From: Shewanella aquimarina
Lineage (GTDB): Bacteria; Pseudomonadota; Gammaproteobacteria; Enterobacterales; Shewanellaceae
Direction of reading: 5' to 3'
Assembly: GCF_023349185.1 (NCBI RefSeq)
Contig: NZ_JAKIKY010000002.1
Span: forward strand, 124,001-188,000
Length of the DNA: 64,000 nt
A program made the translations under genes and the position numbers. Under the pieces are notes generated by a model. That model was not told the origin of the DNA. It saw only the letters and a program-made list of their open reading frames with translations, and ran no database searches. Below are positions 25,919 through 35,447 of this stretch, in pieces (positions within the stretch are counted from its first letter, which is position 1; every line of letters starts with the position of its first letter).

Positions 25919-26250
25919 GTCAAAATATCTCCGGGTTTTATCTGTTTGTGGGTAGAGTTGCCTGCCGCCAGTTCCAGCACCTGGGTGGCGCCGCGACAGG
26001 CGCTGCTGCGCCAGGGCTTGAGGTCTCGGGTGACTTTGAGCACCTTGTTGTGTTTATTGAGGTAGACGATATCCAGCGAATAGCCCATGCCTATGGTGTG
26101 TACCGAACTGCAGGGAGCGATCAGCATGCCCTGCTCATTCGACAGTGGCCTGCGACCCAGGAGCCCCCTGAGTCTGAGCCAGGGGGTATCGGCCACGAAC
26201 ACTTCGCTGATCGCCTGACCGCTGGGAATTTTTAGTTTGGTTTTCTTCAT
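25906..26250 (-). CDS. DUF192 family protein in the Tad operon
   Basis: A 114-residue protein with DUF192 features: WLRLRGLLGRRPLSNEQGMLIAPCSSVHTIGMGYSLDIVYLN. DUF192 proteins are small beta-barrel proteins of unknown role, often exported; this one has no clear signal peptide. It is tightly packed between tadC and tadD, so a role in Tad pilus biogenesis is suggested by context only. Confidence 0.75.
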   Translation of the reverse strand: MKKTKLKIPSGQAISEVFVADTPWLRLRGLLGRRPLSNEQGMLIAPCSSVHTIGMGYSLDIVYLNKHNKVLKVTRDLKPWRSSACRGATQVLELAAGNSTHKQIKPGDILTWAN

Positions 26251-26251
26251 G

Positions 26252-27115
26252 TTAGAGCTCGTACATAAACTTCATGGCAATCGGGAAGGCCAAGATCATA
26301 AAGGTCACGGGAAAGATGAAGACGATCAGCGGGAAGACCAACTTGACCGGCGCCTCCAACGCCTTCTTCTCGGCGCGTTGAAAACGCTCGATTCGGCGTT
26401 GATCCGACTGGATCCTCAGCGTCTGCCCCAGGCTGGCGCCGGTTCTTTCCGCCTGCGCCAGGGCGCTGACCAGGCTGTTGACCTCGGTCACCTGCACACG
26501 ATCCGCCATGTTACGAAACGCCTGGGCACGTGACATACCGGCGCGCATGTCGCGGATCACCTTCTCAAATTCGATACGCAGCGGGCCGGCGGGGCCACGC
26601 TCGACCGCCTGGCTGAGTGCCCCCGTCATGTTCAGGCCCGCCTCGATGGACATGGTGAGGTAATCCAGGTACACGGGCAGGCTCTTGACGATCAATCCCT
26701 GGCGTTTCTTCCGCAGATCGTTAAGGGTCATCACAGGCAGAAAGTAACCCAGCACGGCGGCCAGCAGCAGGTACTGAGGCACATAGGTGTCTAGCATGGC
26801 ACTACAGATAAGCGTCAGCCCTAGGCTAAACAGGGTGCTTAGGATACGGATGGCAAAGTATTGCTCCGCGGTCATGATGTAAGACAGGCCCGAGACCTGG
26901 AGTTTCTTGGAGACCCGCTCCAGATAGTCGACGCTCAGGTTTTCACTAACATAGAAGGCCAGCAGGCGCACCAAGGGCCAGATAAGCTTAAGACCCGGCG
27001 ACAGGGGATCCATAAACTCACGGTTTTCCTTAGGGACCCTGAGGTAGATACGGGCGCAGCTGATGGTCAGGAAAACCAGGGAGACCACGAAGCAGGCGAC
27101 AATAAGATTGACCAT
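26252..27115 (-). CDS. tadC: Tad inner-membrane platform protein TadC
   Basis: A 287-residue protein of the T2SF (GspF-like) family. The N-terminal hydrophobic segment, the cytoplasmic helical block with QAVERGPAGPLRIEFEKVIRDMRAG and the C-terminal helices (FPLIVFIFPVTFMILAFPI) match TadC. TadB and TadC together form the membrane platform driven by TadA. It lies 8 bp after tadB and 1 bp before the DUF192 gene. Confidence 0.9.
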   Translation of the reverse strand: MVNLIVACFVVSLVFLTISCARIYLRVPKENREFMDPLSPGLKLIWPLVRLLAFYVSENLSVDYLERVSKKLQVSGLSYIMTAEQYFAIRILSTLFSLGLTLICSAMLDTYVPQYLLLAAVLGYFLPVMTLNDLRKKRQGLIVKSLPVYLDYLTMSIEAGLNMTGALSQAVERGPAGPLRIEFEKVIRDMRAGMSRAQAFRNMADRVQVTEVNSLVSALAQAERTGASLGQTLRIQSDQRRIERFQRAEKKALEAPVKLVFPLIVFIFPVTFMILAFPIAMKFMYEL

Positions 27116-27123
27116 GATTTTTC

Positions 27124-27975
27124 CTATACGTCTATCGCGACGATCTTACGGATCGACAGGTAACCACTGGAGAGCATGATGATGACCAGGGCGATCAGGG
27201 CCCAGCCCATGGGCTCTGTGAAAATGCGGCCCATGGCGGAAGGCTCCATGTGGTAGAGCACCACGCCGATAAACACCGGCAGCAGTGTCATCACTATCCC
27301 TTGCATCTTGCCCTGAGAGGTCAACGCATCGATCTTGCCTTCCATCTCTATCTTCTTACGCAGGGTGGCAGAGAGTCGCAGCAGCACCTCGGCCAGGTTG
27401 CCCCCGACCTCGCGAGAGATCTGCATGCCGGCGGTTACCAGCTGAAACTCCTCTTCCGGGATGCGTTTAAACATGTTGTCTAGCGCGGTGTTGAACTCCA
27501 CCCCCAGGCGCTGCTCACGCAGGAATAGCTGAAACTCCTGCTTGATCGGCGCCTCCATCTCCTCGGCCATAAACTCGATGGCGTTGCTGACGTTGGCCCC
27601 TGACTGCATCGAGGAGGCGACCATGTTGAGCGCGTCGGGCAGCTGGTGGACAAACTTACGGCGACGGCGCTTATGCAGGAACTGGTAGGCAAAGCGCGGC
27701 AGCAGGGCCAGCACGATACTCACCAAGATCCCCAGCACCCAAGAGCCGAAGAAGAGCCGCACCACGAAAGGCACCGCCAACAGGGTCAGCATGTTGATGA
27801 CAAACAGCTGCCTGGGCTCGATAAACAGGAACATATCGAACAGGTTGGTGCGGGCCGAACTGGTAAAGGTTTCCTGATAGCGCTTGGCGAATCGTGTCGA
27901 CAGGTGCTTTAGCGCCCATACCAGCATGGTGACCGAGGCAAACGCCAGCAGCGCGGCGATTAACGGACTACTCAT
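27124..27975 (-). CDS. tadB: Tad inner-membrane platform protein TadB
   Basis: A 283-residue T2SF-family protein. The N-terminal hydrophobic helix, the segment FAYQFLHKRRRRKFVHQLPDALNMVASSMQSG and the helical pair around ISREVGGNLAEVLLRLSATLRKK are typical of TadB. I start it at 27975, where ATGAGTAG overlaps the tadA stop by 8 bp; a longer reading would add 21 unlikely residues. The overlap points to coupled translation with tadA. Confidence 0.9.
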   Translation of the reverse strand: MSSPLIAALLAFASVTMLVWALKHLSTRFAKRYQETFTSSARTNLFDMFLFIEPRQLFVINMLTLLAVPFVVRLFFGSWVLGILVSIVLALLPRFAYQFLHKRRRRKFVHQLPDALNMVASSMQSGANVSNAIEFMAEEMEAPIKQEFQLFLREQRLGVEFNTALDNMFKRIPEEEFQLVTAGMQISREVGGNLAEVLLRLSATLRKKIEMEGKIDALTSQGKMQGIVMTLLPVFIGVVLYHMEPSAMGRIFTEPMGWALIALVIIMLSSGYLSIRKIVAIDV

Positions 27976-29677
27976 AGCGGCTATCCTTGTCGAAGATATC
28001 CAGACGCACGGCGATTCCTTGCTTGCGCAGCTGTTCATAGAATTCGGGCAGGGTACCGGTAGCCGTGTAGTAGCCCTGTACCTTACCCTGCTCGTCGAAG
28101 CCGGTTTGCTGGAACTTGAAGATCTCCGAGAGCTGCACTACGGAGCCCTCGATGCCTGTCACCTCACAGATACTGGTGACCCGGCGCGAGCCGTCACAGA
28201 AGCGCGACTGCTGCACTATGATGTTGACCGCCGAGGTGATCTGTTCGCGAATCGCCGTTACTGGCAGATCCATGCCGGCCATCATCACCATCACCTCCAG
28301 ACGTGAGATACAGTCTCTGGGGGAGTTGGAGTGTGCCGTGGTGAGCGAGCCGTCGTGACCCGTGTTCATCGCCTGCAGCATGTCCAGCGCCTCACCGCCA
28401 CGACACTCACCAATCACCACGCGATCGGGGCGCATCCGCAGACAGTTCTTGACCAGATCGCGGATCTCGATGGCACCCTTGCCCTCCTGATTGGGGGGAC
28501 GGGCCTCGAGGGAGACCAGGTTGGGTTGATAGAGCTGTAGCTCGGCGGCATCTTCCACCGTGACGATACGCTCGTTATCTGGGATGAAGTTAGACAGCAC
28601 GTTCAGCAGGGTGGTCTTACCCGAGCCAGTGCCCCCCGAGATGACCACGTTGCGCTTCTGCTTCACGGCGATTTCGAGGAACTCTGCCATGGCCGGGCTC
28701 ATGGAGCCGAAGGCCACCAGATCGTCACAGCTCAGGCGTCGCTGCATAAATTTACGTATGGTGATGCAGGGGCCCTTGAGTGCCAGCGGGGGGATCACCG
28801 CATTGACACGGGAGCCATCCTTGAGGCGGGCATCCACCATGGGCGAGCTCTCGTCGATACGTCTGCCTATGGGGGTCACGATACGTTCGATGGCGCCCAG
28901 CACCGCCTGATCGTCAGAGAAGGCGATATCCGACAGGTAGAGGTTACCCGCCTTCTCATAGAAGATCTGATCATGGCTGTTGACCATGATCTCGGTGACA
29001 TCCGGGTCGGCAATCAGCCCCTCGAGCGGCCCAAGGCCTATGGTTTCGTCCAGTACCTCTTTGGTGATTGCCGAGATCTCGATATCTTCGGGTAGCTTAA
29101 AGTTGTCGATGATCTGCTTGAGCAGCACCTCACTTTGTGCGCGCAGCTCGGTATCGCTCATCTCGTTCACATTGACCCTACGCAGATCCATCTGTTTGAG
29201 TAGCTCGGTATGCACCTTGCGGCGCCACTCGTTGCGTCTCTGAATCTGGGCGCTCTGCTCCGACACTATCTGAGGTGTTGCCTCGACCGATGCTGCCACG
29301 GGCGAGCTTGCTACAGGGGCTGTTGCCACCTGTGCCGCCGCTGGCGGTGGCGTCTCAGCGGGGACGCTGGCCTGAAATTGTGGATCGCTGCTCTGTACCC
29401 TGAGCTGGTAATCACCCACCTGGATCTTGTCGTTGAGACTGAGGGGGCCGAACTCCTGATGTTTCTCATCGTTCACGCGTACACCGGTACGGCTCTTGTT
29501 ATCGACGATGAAGATGCCATCCTCATTTTGCCGTAAGGTGGCGTGATGCTTGGAGATCTTAAAGCCTCGAAGGACGATGAGCTGGTCGGGATCTTTGCCC
29601 ACGCGACATTCGCGATGGATACACTGAAACTCGCCGACCTTGGTGCCCTTAGTGGTGCTGACTAAGATATTAAACAT
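27968..29677 (-). CDS. tadA: FHA-TadA fusion secretion ATPase
   Basis: A 569-residue assembly ATPase of the TadA/CpaF family. Residues about 25-90 form an FHA phosphothreonine-binding domain ([31 protein letters not shown]). Then comes an Ala/Pro/Val-rich linker (about 108-140), then CpaF: Walker [13 protein letters not shown] near residue 347 and Walker [17 protein letters not shown]. It powers Flp pilus assembly. An N-terminal FHA is not part of the classical TadA. FHA domains bind phosphothreonine, so regulation by a Ser/Thr kinase elsewhere is possible. It starts 9 bp after the secretin gene with AGGAG upstream. Confidence 0.92.
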   Translation of the reverse strand: MFNILVSTTKGTKVGEFQCIHRECRVGKDPDQLIVLRGFKISKHHATLRQNEDGIFIVDNKSRTGVRVNDEKHQEFGPLSLNDKIQVGDYQLRVQSSDPQFQASVPAETPPPAAAQVATAPVASSPVAASVEATPQIVSEQSAQIQRRNEWRRKVHTELLKQMDLRRVNVNEMSDTELRAQSEVLLKQIIDNFKLPEDIEISAITKEVLDETIGLGPLEGLIADPDVTEIMVNSHDQIFYEKAGNLYLSDIAFSDDQAVLGAIERIVTPIGRRIDESSPMVDARLKDGSRVNAVIPPLALKGPCITIRKFMQRRLSCDDLVAFGSMSPAMAEFLEIAVKQKRNVVISGGTGSGKTTLLNVLSNFIPDNERIVTVEDAAELQLYQPNLVSLEARPPNQEGKGAIEIRDLVKNCLRMRPDRVVIGECRGGEALDMLQAMNTGHDGSLTTAHSNSPRDCISRLEVMVMMAGMDLPVTAIREQITSAVNIIVQQSRFCDGSRRVTSICEVTGIEGSVVQLSEIFKFQQTGFDEQGKVQGYYTATGTLPEFYEQLRKQGIAVRLDIFDKDSRYE

Positions 29678-29686
29678 GCGCTGCTC

Positions 29687-30997
29687 CTAGTCCAAGATGT
29701 AGAAAGCTTCGAGCTTGGTGGCTTCTTCTGCCATCTCCAGGCCACGATTGAGCTGAGTGTCATGCTCTTGCTGCCCCGGATAGACCACCACGGGCGTGAC
29801 GAAGATAACCAGTTCTGTCTTGTCGTCTTTAAAGTCGCGCGACTTAAAGAGCTCACCCAGAATGGGGATATCGCCCAGCAGAGGGAACTTGTTGACTATC
29901 TTAGACATCTCGCTGTTGACCAGGCCTGAGATCACTATGGTTTCGTTGTTTTTTACGTTGATAACCGACTCGGTGCGGCGGGTTAGCATGCCAGGCACGC
30001 CATCGACGGCCACCGAAGGGTCGATGGAGCTGACCTCGGCCATCACCCGGCTGACGATGTTTTGTTGATCATCTACCACTGGCTCGATATCCAGCTTGAT
30101 ACCGTATTCTTTGTATTCGACATCCACGGCGCCCAGGCCGCTGACGCTACGTATGGGGAACTCGCCACCGGCCAGGAAGCTGGCCGACTCGCCGCTGCGG
30201 GTGGTCAGATTGGGCTGCGCCAGCAGGCGGGCGTCGCCCTTTTCTGACAGCAACTGGATCTGGCTGCCGATGCCCGAGACTATACCCAGCGAGCTCCAGC
30301 CACGGGTATCCAGCACACCAATGTTGCTGGTTATGGCTTCTGTGATGGCTTCGGTATATTGCCCGGGGGAGGCGACGTTGAAGATAGGATTGGCGGTGAA
30401 ACCCTTGGCCACGCCATAGGCCGGACCGGCCATGGAGGTCTCCCATTTGATGCCGACGTTGTTGAGGGTCGACTTGTTAAACTCGACGATCTTGACCTGC
30501 ATCTTCACCATGGGAGACATGGTCTTGGCAAACTTGAGGTATTTCACCAGAGAGACGATGTTAGGGCCACCTTCGAGGATCTTCTCCAGCTGCTCCTTCT
30601 GGGCCAGGTCGGCCTCGCCCTGAACTATGATCAGGCCATCGCTTTCCGATACGGTGAGCGACGGGAAGGCGCTCAGCATCTTCTTGACCATGGCGGTGGT
30701 GGCAAGGCTGTTGTCTGGGGTGACGGTGAGGCTGAGCTTGATCAGCTTGCCATCTTTCTGCCACAGCTGCAGGTCGGTATTGCCCGGGGCTTCGCCAATC
30801 AGCAAGACCCCCTTGTTGTCGACGACCTTGGCGCTGAGCACCTTGCCGTTACCCACGACGATGCGCTCGACATTGGCCGCTTTGTAGAGTTCTACGGCGC
30901 CGACATAGAGCTTCATCGGGCGGTTGTTGTGCGCCATGCTCGAGGCGGGCAGCAGCAGGCATATCCAAAAAAATGCGACAATTTTCAATGTTTTCAT
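29687..30997 (-). CDS. rcpA: Tad secretin (CpaC/RcpA)
   Basis: A 436-residue outer-membrane secretin: a signal peptide ending near MAHN, an N-terminal pilus/BON-like domain (about 28-160) and a secretin domain with the core ARLLAQPNLTTRSGESASFLAGGEFPI. This is the family signature, here for a ring that lets Flp pili through. Normal length for CpaC. It overlaps cpaB by 4 bp. No RcpB-like gene is seen. Confidence 0.92.
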   Translation of the reverse strand: MKTLKIVAFFWICLLLPASSMAHNNRPMKLYVGAVELYKAANVERIVVGNGKVLSAKVVDNKGVLLIGEAPGNTDLQLWQKDGKLIKLSLTVTPDNSLATTAMVKKMLSAFPSLTVSESDGLIIVQGEADLAQKEQLEKILEGGPNIVSLVKYLKFAKTMSPMVKMQVKIVEFNKSTLNNVGIKWETSMAGPAYGVAKGFTANPIFNVASPGQYTEAITEAITSNIGVLDTRGWSSLGIVSGIGSQIQLLSEKGDARLLAQPNLTTRSGESASFLAGGEFPIRSVSGLGAVDVEYKEYGIKLDIEPVVDDQQNIVSRVMAEVSSIDPSVAVDGVPGMLTRRTESVINVKNNETIVISGLVNSEMSKIVNKFPLLGDIPILGELFKSRDFKDDKTELVIFVTPVVVYPGQQEHDTQLNRGLEMAEEATKLEAFYILD

Positions 30998-31890
30998 AGT
31001 ACGGCTTTATCTTTCAGTTGACTGAGTTGCTCTAGCATCTCTTTGGGAAGCGGGTAGGTTTGGGTACTGGTCTTGATGCCGTTGCCGCCGGTGATCACCT
31101 CGACGGCAAGCTCGTGGTTTTTCTCTTCGCGGTTAAACAGCTGGCCTTCATGCATAGAGATAAACTCCAGCGCGCTCGACTCTTTCTGGTTTCTCAGCAG
31201 GGTGACGAACTTGCCTTTCTCTTTTGCCAGTGAGACGCGGGCCGCGTCGTTGACCGATAGCGCCAGGGTCACAGTGTTATAGGCGTTAGGATTGTCGTAC
31301 AGGGTGTCGACCAGCTCGGGATTGACATCTATGCTGCGTCTGCCGGTAGCCAGTACGGTGACATCTTCCAGGAGTAGCTGAAGTCTTTTTCGCTCGCCAT
31401 CGCGGCCCTCTTCTTTGAAGGCCAGCAGCAGGTCGACATGATCCGAGGGCACCAGCATGCCGGCATTCGAGTTAAGCTCGTCGATATCTATGGTGACGGC
31501 GCGTTGACCCTCTTTGAGGATGTCGGAGAACTGTGCCACACGCATGCCGGGCAGATAGGTCTCAATCAAGGGGCGGCCCGGAGCCATGGGTTGCAGCAAC
31601 ATCTGACCTGAGACCTCGCCGAAGCGGCTGGGGTGTATGGCATCCAGCGGCAGAGTATCGGCGCGGATCTGACGTACCGACATGTTGGCCTGGGAGATGA
31701 TGTCGCCCTTTTGCAATTGCTGGGTGGCGACGATCACGTCGGCCATGGCGATGTTGTCCTTGGTTAACTCATCTCTGAGTTCCTGCTCTTTGGCTATAAA
31801 GTAATTCTTGGTCGCCCACGCCGAAATACCACCTAATATCAAGGCAATAACTAGCAGCACCCAATTGAAGTCAATTGATTTTAATTTCAT
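30994..31890 (-). CDS. cpaB: Flp pilus assembly protein CpaB/RcpC
   Basis: A 298-residue protein: an N-terminal membrane segment (WVLLVIALILGGISAW), then a SAF domain (VIVATQQLQKGDIISQANM) and the beta domain typical of CpaB/RcpC. It assists secretin formation or pilin modification. I use ATG at 31890 rather than an earlier in-frame start at 31977, because CAGG lies upstream and the hydrophobic segment is then N-terminal. The C-terminus overlaps the secretin start by 4 bp. Confidence 0.88.
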   Translation of the reverse strand: MKLKSIDFNWVLLVIALILGGISAWATKNYFIAKEQELRDELTKDNIAMADVIVATQQLQKGDIISQANMSVRQIRADTLPLDAIHPSRFGEVSGQMLLQPMAPGRPLIETYLPGMRVAQFSDILKEGQRAVTIDIDELNSNAGMLVPSDHVDLLLAFKEEGRDGERKRLQLLLEDVTVLATGRRSIDVNPELVDTLYDNPNAYNTVTLALSVNDAARVSLAKEKGKFVTLLRNQKESSALEFISMHEGQLFNREEKNHELAVEVITGGNGIKTSTQTYPLPKEMLEQLSQLKDKAVL

Positions 31891-31904
31891 CGTCAAACCT
31901 GAAG

Positions 31905-32096
31905 TTAGTTGGGGAGTATCGAGAGCGATTTCGTATAGGCAAACGCCGTATACCACTCGGTGAGGGCATCGGCGCACAGATCCAGCACATTGTTATCATT
32001 GCTGACGGGGGTGAGCAGAGCGGCGACTAAGGCGCCGCATACCACCAGGTATTCGACGCTGGCCTGGCCCCGACAGCGGGTGTTGCTTAACTGCAT
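31905..32096 (-). CDS. Short Flp-like pseudopilin
   Basis: A 63-residue protein with the type-IVb prepilin motif: RGQASVEYLVVCGALVAALL, cleavage after Gly, with Glu at +5 and Tyr at +6 as in Flp. The mature length is about 54, near that of a classical Flp pilin, while the two upstream Flp genes are longer. It lies between the 32104-32775 gene and cpaB in the same direction. It may be a minor pilin, a primer or a tip subunit. Confidence 0.75.
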   Translation of the reverse strand: MQLSNTRCRGQASVEYLVVCGALVAALLTPVSNDNNVLDLCADALTEWYTAFAYTKSLSILPN

Positions 32097-32103
32097 GGGT
32101 TCA

Positions 32104-32775
32104 TCATCCTTGTTTCACTTGATTGGCAACTATGTAAACTTGCGAATTACGGGTGTCGAAGCTGATGTCGACACTATTGGTTCCCTGGCTCATCTGCAGG
32201 GCGGCCTTACCCGATTGGGTATCGAGTATGGCGGTTTCTTCTACCCAGCCTCGCTGCTGGTAGTGGCGGCGGTAGTAGTGATAGTTACTGGCCAGGCTAC
32301 GAGTGCTGCTCAGTACGATAGTGCGTCCCTGCTTGTAGAGATCGGTCGAGGCGATATCCGACAGCAGGGTCGCGCCGCTGGGCTGGGGGAAGCTGTTGCG
32401 TCTCACCTTAGTCAGCTCATTTTCTTCCATGTTCTTAGTGATGCCGACAAAGGCGGTGACGCCATCAAACTGCTGGCTGATACGAGCGGTCAGCAGGTAG
32501 GGAGGCTGCAGGCTGTTGATCACCAGGTCGCCGTTAAAGGGGCGCGAATCGAAGCGTTCGCTCTCCTTCTGCCAGGCCTTAGTAAAGAAGGCTGCCAGCT
32601 GAGCCTGGGTCTGGGTGTCTTTGACCACCCAGGTCTTCATGGGGTAGCCGTTGTAGCGCATCTCGTCGGCGACTATCTCTACCTTGGCAGTGTCGGGAAA
32701 ATCTATTTCTGGCCAGTCGCTTGCGTGTGAGAGGCTGGTGAACAGGACGAGGATAAGGGGGAAAAGGGATTTCAT
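32104..32775 (-). CDS. Exported protein in the Tad operon, unknown function
   Basis: A 223-residue protein with signal peptide MKSLFPLILVLFTSLSHASD. No family is recognised. The mature domain looks like mixed alpha/beta, with YHYYRRHYQQRGWVEETAILD near the C-terminal side. I start it at ATG 32775; an in-frame upstream start would overlap the TadE-like gene. Its place inside the Tad operon suggests a periplasmic assembly role. Confidence 0.65.
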   Translation of the reverse strand: MKSLFPLILVLFTSLSHASDWPEIDFPDTAKVEIVADEMRYNGYPMKTWVVKDTQTQAQLAAFFTKAWQKESERFDSRPFNGDLVINSLQPPYLLTARISQQFDGVTAFVGITKNMEENELTKVRRNSFPQPSGATLLSDIASTDLYKQGRTIVLSSTRSLASNYHYYRRHYQQRGWVEETAILDTQSGKAALQMSQGTNSVDISFDTRNSQVYIVANQVKQG

Positions 32776-32779
32776 GGGA

Positions 32780-33640
32780 TCAGCCTCCACAGTTCTTGGT
32801 GCCATAGGTACATAGGCGATTAGCGGGGAGCACATCGGGCTCGACGAAACCCAGCTTCAGCGAGTTGGACTTGATCTCTTTGCCGAAGGGGATGATGCCG
32901 ATGAGGTTCTGGGCGGTGCGGATCACGCCAACGTCCATATAGTTGGTCAGCACCAAGCGTCTAACCCGGTTCCTCACATGGTAGGGGCCGGCGGCGTTCC
33001 ATCCCGAGGCGAGCAGGGCACTTTGGCCGTGAACACTCAGATCCAGCTCGTCAAAAGGGCTCATGTTGAGGTTTTCCAGATCTGTCCTGATCTGGGTGCG
33101 ATAGAACTGATCTCTGGGCAGTTTAAAGCCGGTGAAAGAGAGCATGCCCACGGCCTGCTCGACGGTCTTGCCGTAGGTGCCGGGCGTGCCTGTGCCCTGT
33201 TGGCTGCCGGTTAACCTTGCCAGTTCCTGCTCATCCTTGGCCGACTCCTGCAGGTTCTTGAGCAGCAGAGTGTTTGTGCCGTCGCGCTTTAGAGGATACT
33301 TGAGCAGTGGGTGGACCCTGTTGTCCCAGCTCCACTTTTCCTGATGGCGGCTCGCTATCTTGCGACCATCTTGCTGGTAGAAGCGCCAGGGCAGGTATTG
33401 CATCTGCTGGTCATCCGAGCGGATGGCCACATAGAGGCCACTGCGGCTGGGCATTCTGTCCGGTCGTCCCTCTTTCCAGACGGTGCGCTCCCAGGCGTTA
33501 TAGTGCGCGGCCTGATCCGCCCTGTGCTGGGCTGAAGAGACCTTTGACAGTAGCGGGAAGACGACCAGCAGGGGGATAATCACCAGGCTGAGTCCGACCA
33601 CACTTTCGACCAATGCCTGGCCCCGTTGTTTCTTGGCCAT
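32780..33640 (-). CDS. TadE/F-like pseudopilin
   Basis: A 286-residue protein starting MAKKQRGQALVESVVGLS, with the prepilin motif G|QALVES (Glu at +5) and a hydrophobic helix. A long periplasmic part follows, ending in a Cys-containing tail (RLCTYGTKNCGG). ATG at 33640 is chosen because it overlaps the TadG-like stop by one base (TAATG), a sign of coupling. It is a minor pseudopilin of the Tad system. Confidence 0.75.
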   Translation of the reverse strand: MAKKQRGQALVESVVGLSLVIIPLLVVFPLLSKVSSAQHRADQAAHYNAWERTVWKEGRPDRMPSRSGLYVAIRSDDQQMQYLPWRFYQQDGRKIASRHQEKWSWDNRVHPLLKYPLKRDGTNTLLLKNLQESAKDEQELARLTGSQQGTGTPGTYGKTVEQAVGMLSFTGFKLPRDQFYRTQIRTDLENLNMSPFDELDLSVHGQSALLASGWNAAGPYHVRNRVRRLVLTNYMDVGVIRTAQNLIGIIPFGKEIKSNSLKLGFVEPDVLPANRLCTYGTKNCGG

Positions 33641-35040
33641 TAGAGCATCCTCGTCAGGGCTAGCACGCTGCTGCGCTCGCCATTGGTGGAGTCGGTGAGA
33701 CGGGTCTGCCAGAAGGGATTGTAGAGGTTGCCATACTCGTGGCGACCATCGCGTCTGGCCCATGAGGAGGTGATCTGCATCAGATCTCTGGGGCGAGAGT
33801 AGTAGGCCTGTGCCGTCGCCAGTGCCGTCATGCGATTGCCGAGCATCTCCTCGTCTTTCGCCGGATTGAGGCCATCACCCACCAGCTTGGTACTGCTCGA
33901 TGTGCCGACCTTGTTACGCTCCTTAGAGACCACCACGGCGATATTATCTGTCTGACTCTTCTTGTTGGCGCTGCTTGAGAGGCCAAAGAAGGGTCGTACC
34001 CCATTGTAGTCGCCACGGGTTTCCTGGGCGTAACCTGCGTATCGGGATGCGGTGCGATTGATGCTGCGACTACTGCCCCATGAGTGACGATTGCCGACCC
34101 GGGCGATATTGGCGCGATCATCTGAGCTGGTTGAGCCCCAGCCCAGCGGTGTTTCCCTGTATCCGCGCCAGCGGCATCCTGACCAGCTACAACGAAACTT
34201 AGAGAGGTGAAAACTGATGGTGTCCATCGAGGTCCAAGACTCCGCCTGACCATTTTTGTAGCTAATGAGATCGCTGCCACCGGTTTTTTGGGTTTTCCAA
34301 CGTATGGGAAAGAGGGTCATCGACCAGATGCCGCCCAGCTTGTAGGTTCGTTTTGCGCTGAAAGGATCTCTGGAGGCCAGGGTCACCCCGATAAAATCTT
34401 TAAACTGGGTTTCCTTTCTGTTGGAGCCGCGACTATGGCGCTTTTGGAATGATATCCAGGTATCTTTCACATCGAGAAACAGTAGCGGGTTTTGCGCCAG
34501 ATCCAGCCTGGCTTCGCTATCGTTGGCCTTGACCACCTTGCCAGCCGATTCGATGCTGGAGGCCATGCCCGCGTAGTGGATCACCTGTTGTGAGCTGCTT
34601 AGGGTCCAGAGGATGGCGTCTTCGGCGTAGATCAACCCTTCAAACACGGGTTGTGCCACCTGATTGATGGTGCCCACCGCCTGTTCTATGCCGCGAACCA
34701 CGGCGCCGACATAAGGCACCCAGCAGAGGCTGTAACAGGCATTCTGGGCGAATCTGTCTGTCATGTTAAACCAGGAGGAGAGCCCTACCATCTGCGCGAT
34801 GGCGACCTGGTTCGCGACCGAGGCGCGGTTGGTATAGGCCTTGAAGTTGAAGTCTCTGGCGGCAAAGGTGGCAACGCTGTAGGCCGTGTTGTCGGCGGTA
34901 TTTTGCAGCTTGGTCGCGTTGAGGTTGACCTTGGCCGTGTTAAAACTGTAGAGCACAGACATGAGTGCGAGCGACATCAGCATTAAAGACAATGCCATGG
35001 CCTGTCCTCGCTGTCTGGAGCGCATGGAATTCGGATGCAT
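33640..35040 (-). CDS. tadG: TadG-like pilus assembly protein
   Basis: A 466-residue protein with the N-terminal segment RQRGQAMALSLMLMSLALMSVLYSF, a prepilin-like leader without Glu at +5, as in TadG-type proteins, followed by a helical region with many Asn and Ala. The C-terminal two thirds are Ser/Asn/Arg-rich and unassigned. It opens the block after the Flp genes, 37 bp after the second. TadG is a large pseudopilin-like factor; the assignment rests on the N-terminus and position. Confidence 0.7.
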   Translation of the reverse strand: MHPNSMRSRQRGQAMALSLMLMSLALMSVLYSFNTAKVNLNATKLQNTADNTAYSVATFAARDFNFKAYTNRASVANQVAIAQMVGLSSWFNMTDRFAQNACYSLCWVPYVGAVVRGIEQAVGTINQVAQPVFEGLIYAEDAILWTLSSSQQVIHYAGMASSIESAGKVVKANDSEARLDLAQNPLLFLDVKDTWISFQKRHSRGSNRKETQFKDFIGVTLASRDPFSAKRTYKLGGIWSMTLFPIRWKTQKTGGSDLISYKNGQAESWTSMDTISFHLSKFRCSWSGCRWRGYRETPLGWGSTSSDDRANIARVGNRHSWGSSRSINRTASRYAGYAQETRGDYNGVRPFFGLSSSANKKSQTDNIAVVVSKERNKVGTSSSTKLVGDGLNPAKDEEMLGNRMTALATAQAYYSRPRDLMQITSSWARRDGRHEYGNLYNPFWQTRLTDSTNGERSSVLALTRML

Positions 35041-35077
35041 AGGAGTCTCTTGGCTAGTGTTCGAGGAAAGGGAGGAG

Positions 35078-35386
35078 TTAATCTACGCTGCTACCTGAGC
35101 CACCGCCTGAGCCGGTACTGCCGCTGGCCTTATTGGCTCCGTCGTTGTAATTACCTAGGTTGTAATCTTTATCGGCGACTTGATTGGCGCTCGATGCCGA
35201 GCCTTTGGCTGCCCCTATTTGAGTGGCTGAGTCTTGTCCTGATATTTCGGCTGATAGACCGGCGACCTGGTTGCGCACCGTCTGTCCGAAGAAGCTGTAG
35301 ACACCAATTGCCGAGACGGCGATTAAGGCGACTATGATGATATATTCGGTCATGCCCTGACCTTTTATGTTTGTTCTCTTCACCAT
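35078..35386 (-). CDS. flp2: Flp-type pilin 2
   Basis: A 102-residue prepilin: leader MVKRTNIKG, then QGMTEYIIIVALIAVSAIG, with the cleavage Gly and Glu-Tyr at +5/+6. Its first half is almost identical to Flp1, and the tail is longer and Gly/Ser-rich (GSTGSGGGSGSS). AAGGA lies 4 bases before ATG. At 102 residues it is long for an Flp pilin (classical about 50-80). It is probably a second or modified major subunit, or a spacer-tailed variant. Confidence 0.88.
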   Translation of the reverse strand: MVKRTNIKGQGMTEYIIIVALIAVSAIGVYSFFGQTVRNQVAGLSAEISGQDSATQIGAAKGSASSANQVADKDYNLGNYNDGANKASGSTGSGGGSGSSVD

Positions 35387-35408
35387 AAATTCCTTTTATG
35401 AATGACAT

Positions 35409-35439
35409 CAATGCTAGCGGCTGGAGGCCGCTAGCATTG
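35409..35439 (-). promoter_or_regulatory. Intercistronic hairpin between flp1 and flp2
   Basis: A perfect 13-bp stem, CAATGCTAGCGGC and its complement GCCGCTAGCATTG, with a 5-base loop. It has no U-tract on the minus strand, so it is more likely an RNA-processing or stability element that sets flp1 above the rest than a full terminator. Confidence 0.7.
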
Positions 35440-35447
35440 AAAAGGGC

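Noticed and set aside
30359-31021. 220-residue open frame on the plus strand opposite the secretin gene
   Set aside because: It is antisense to a clear secretin and its composition reflects the opposite strand's codons.
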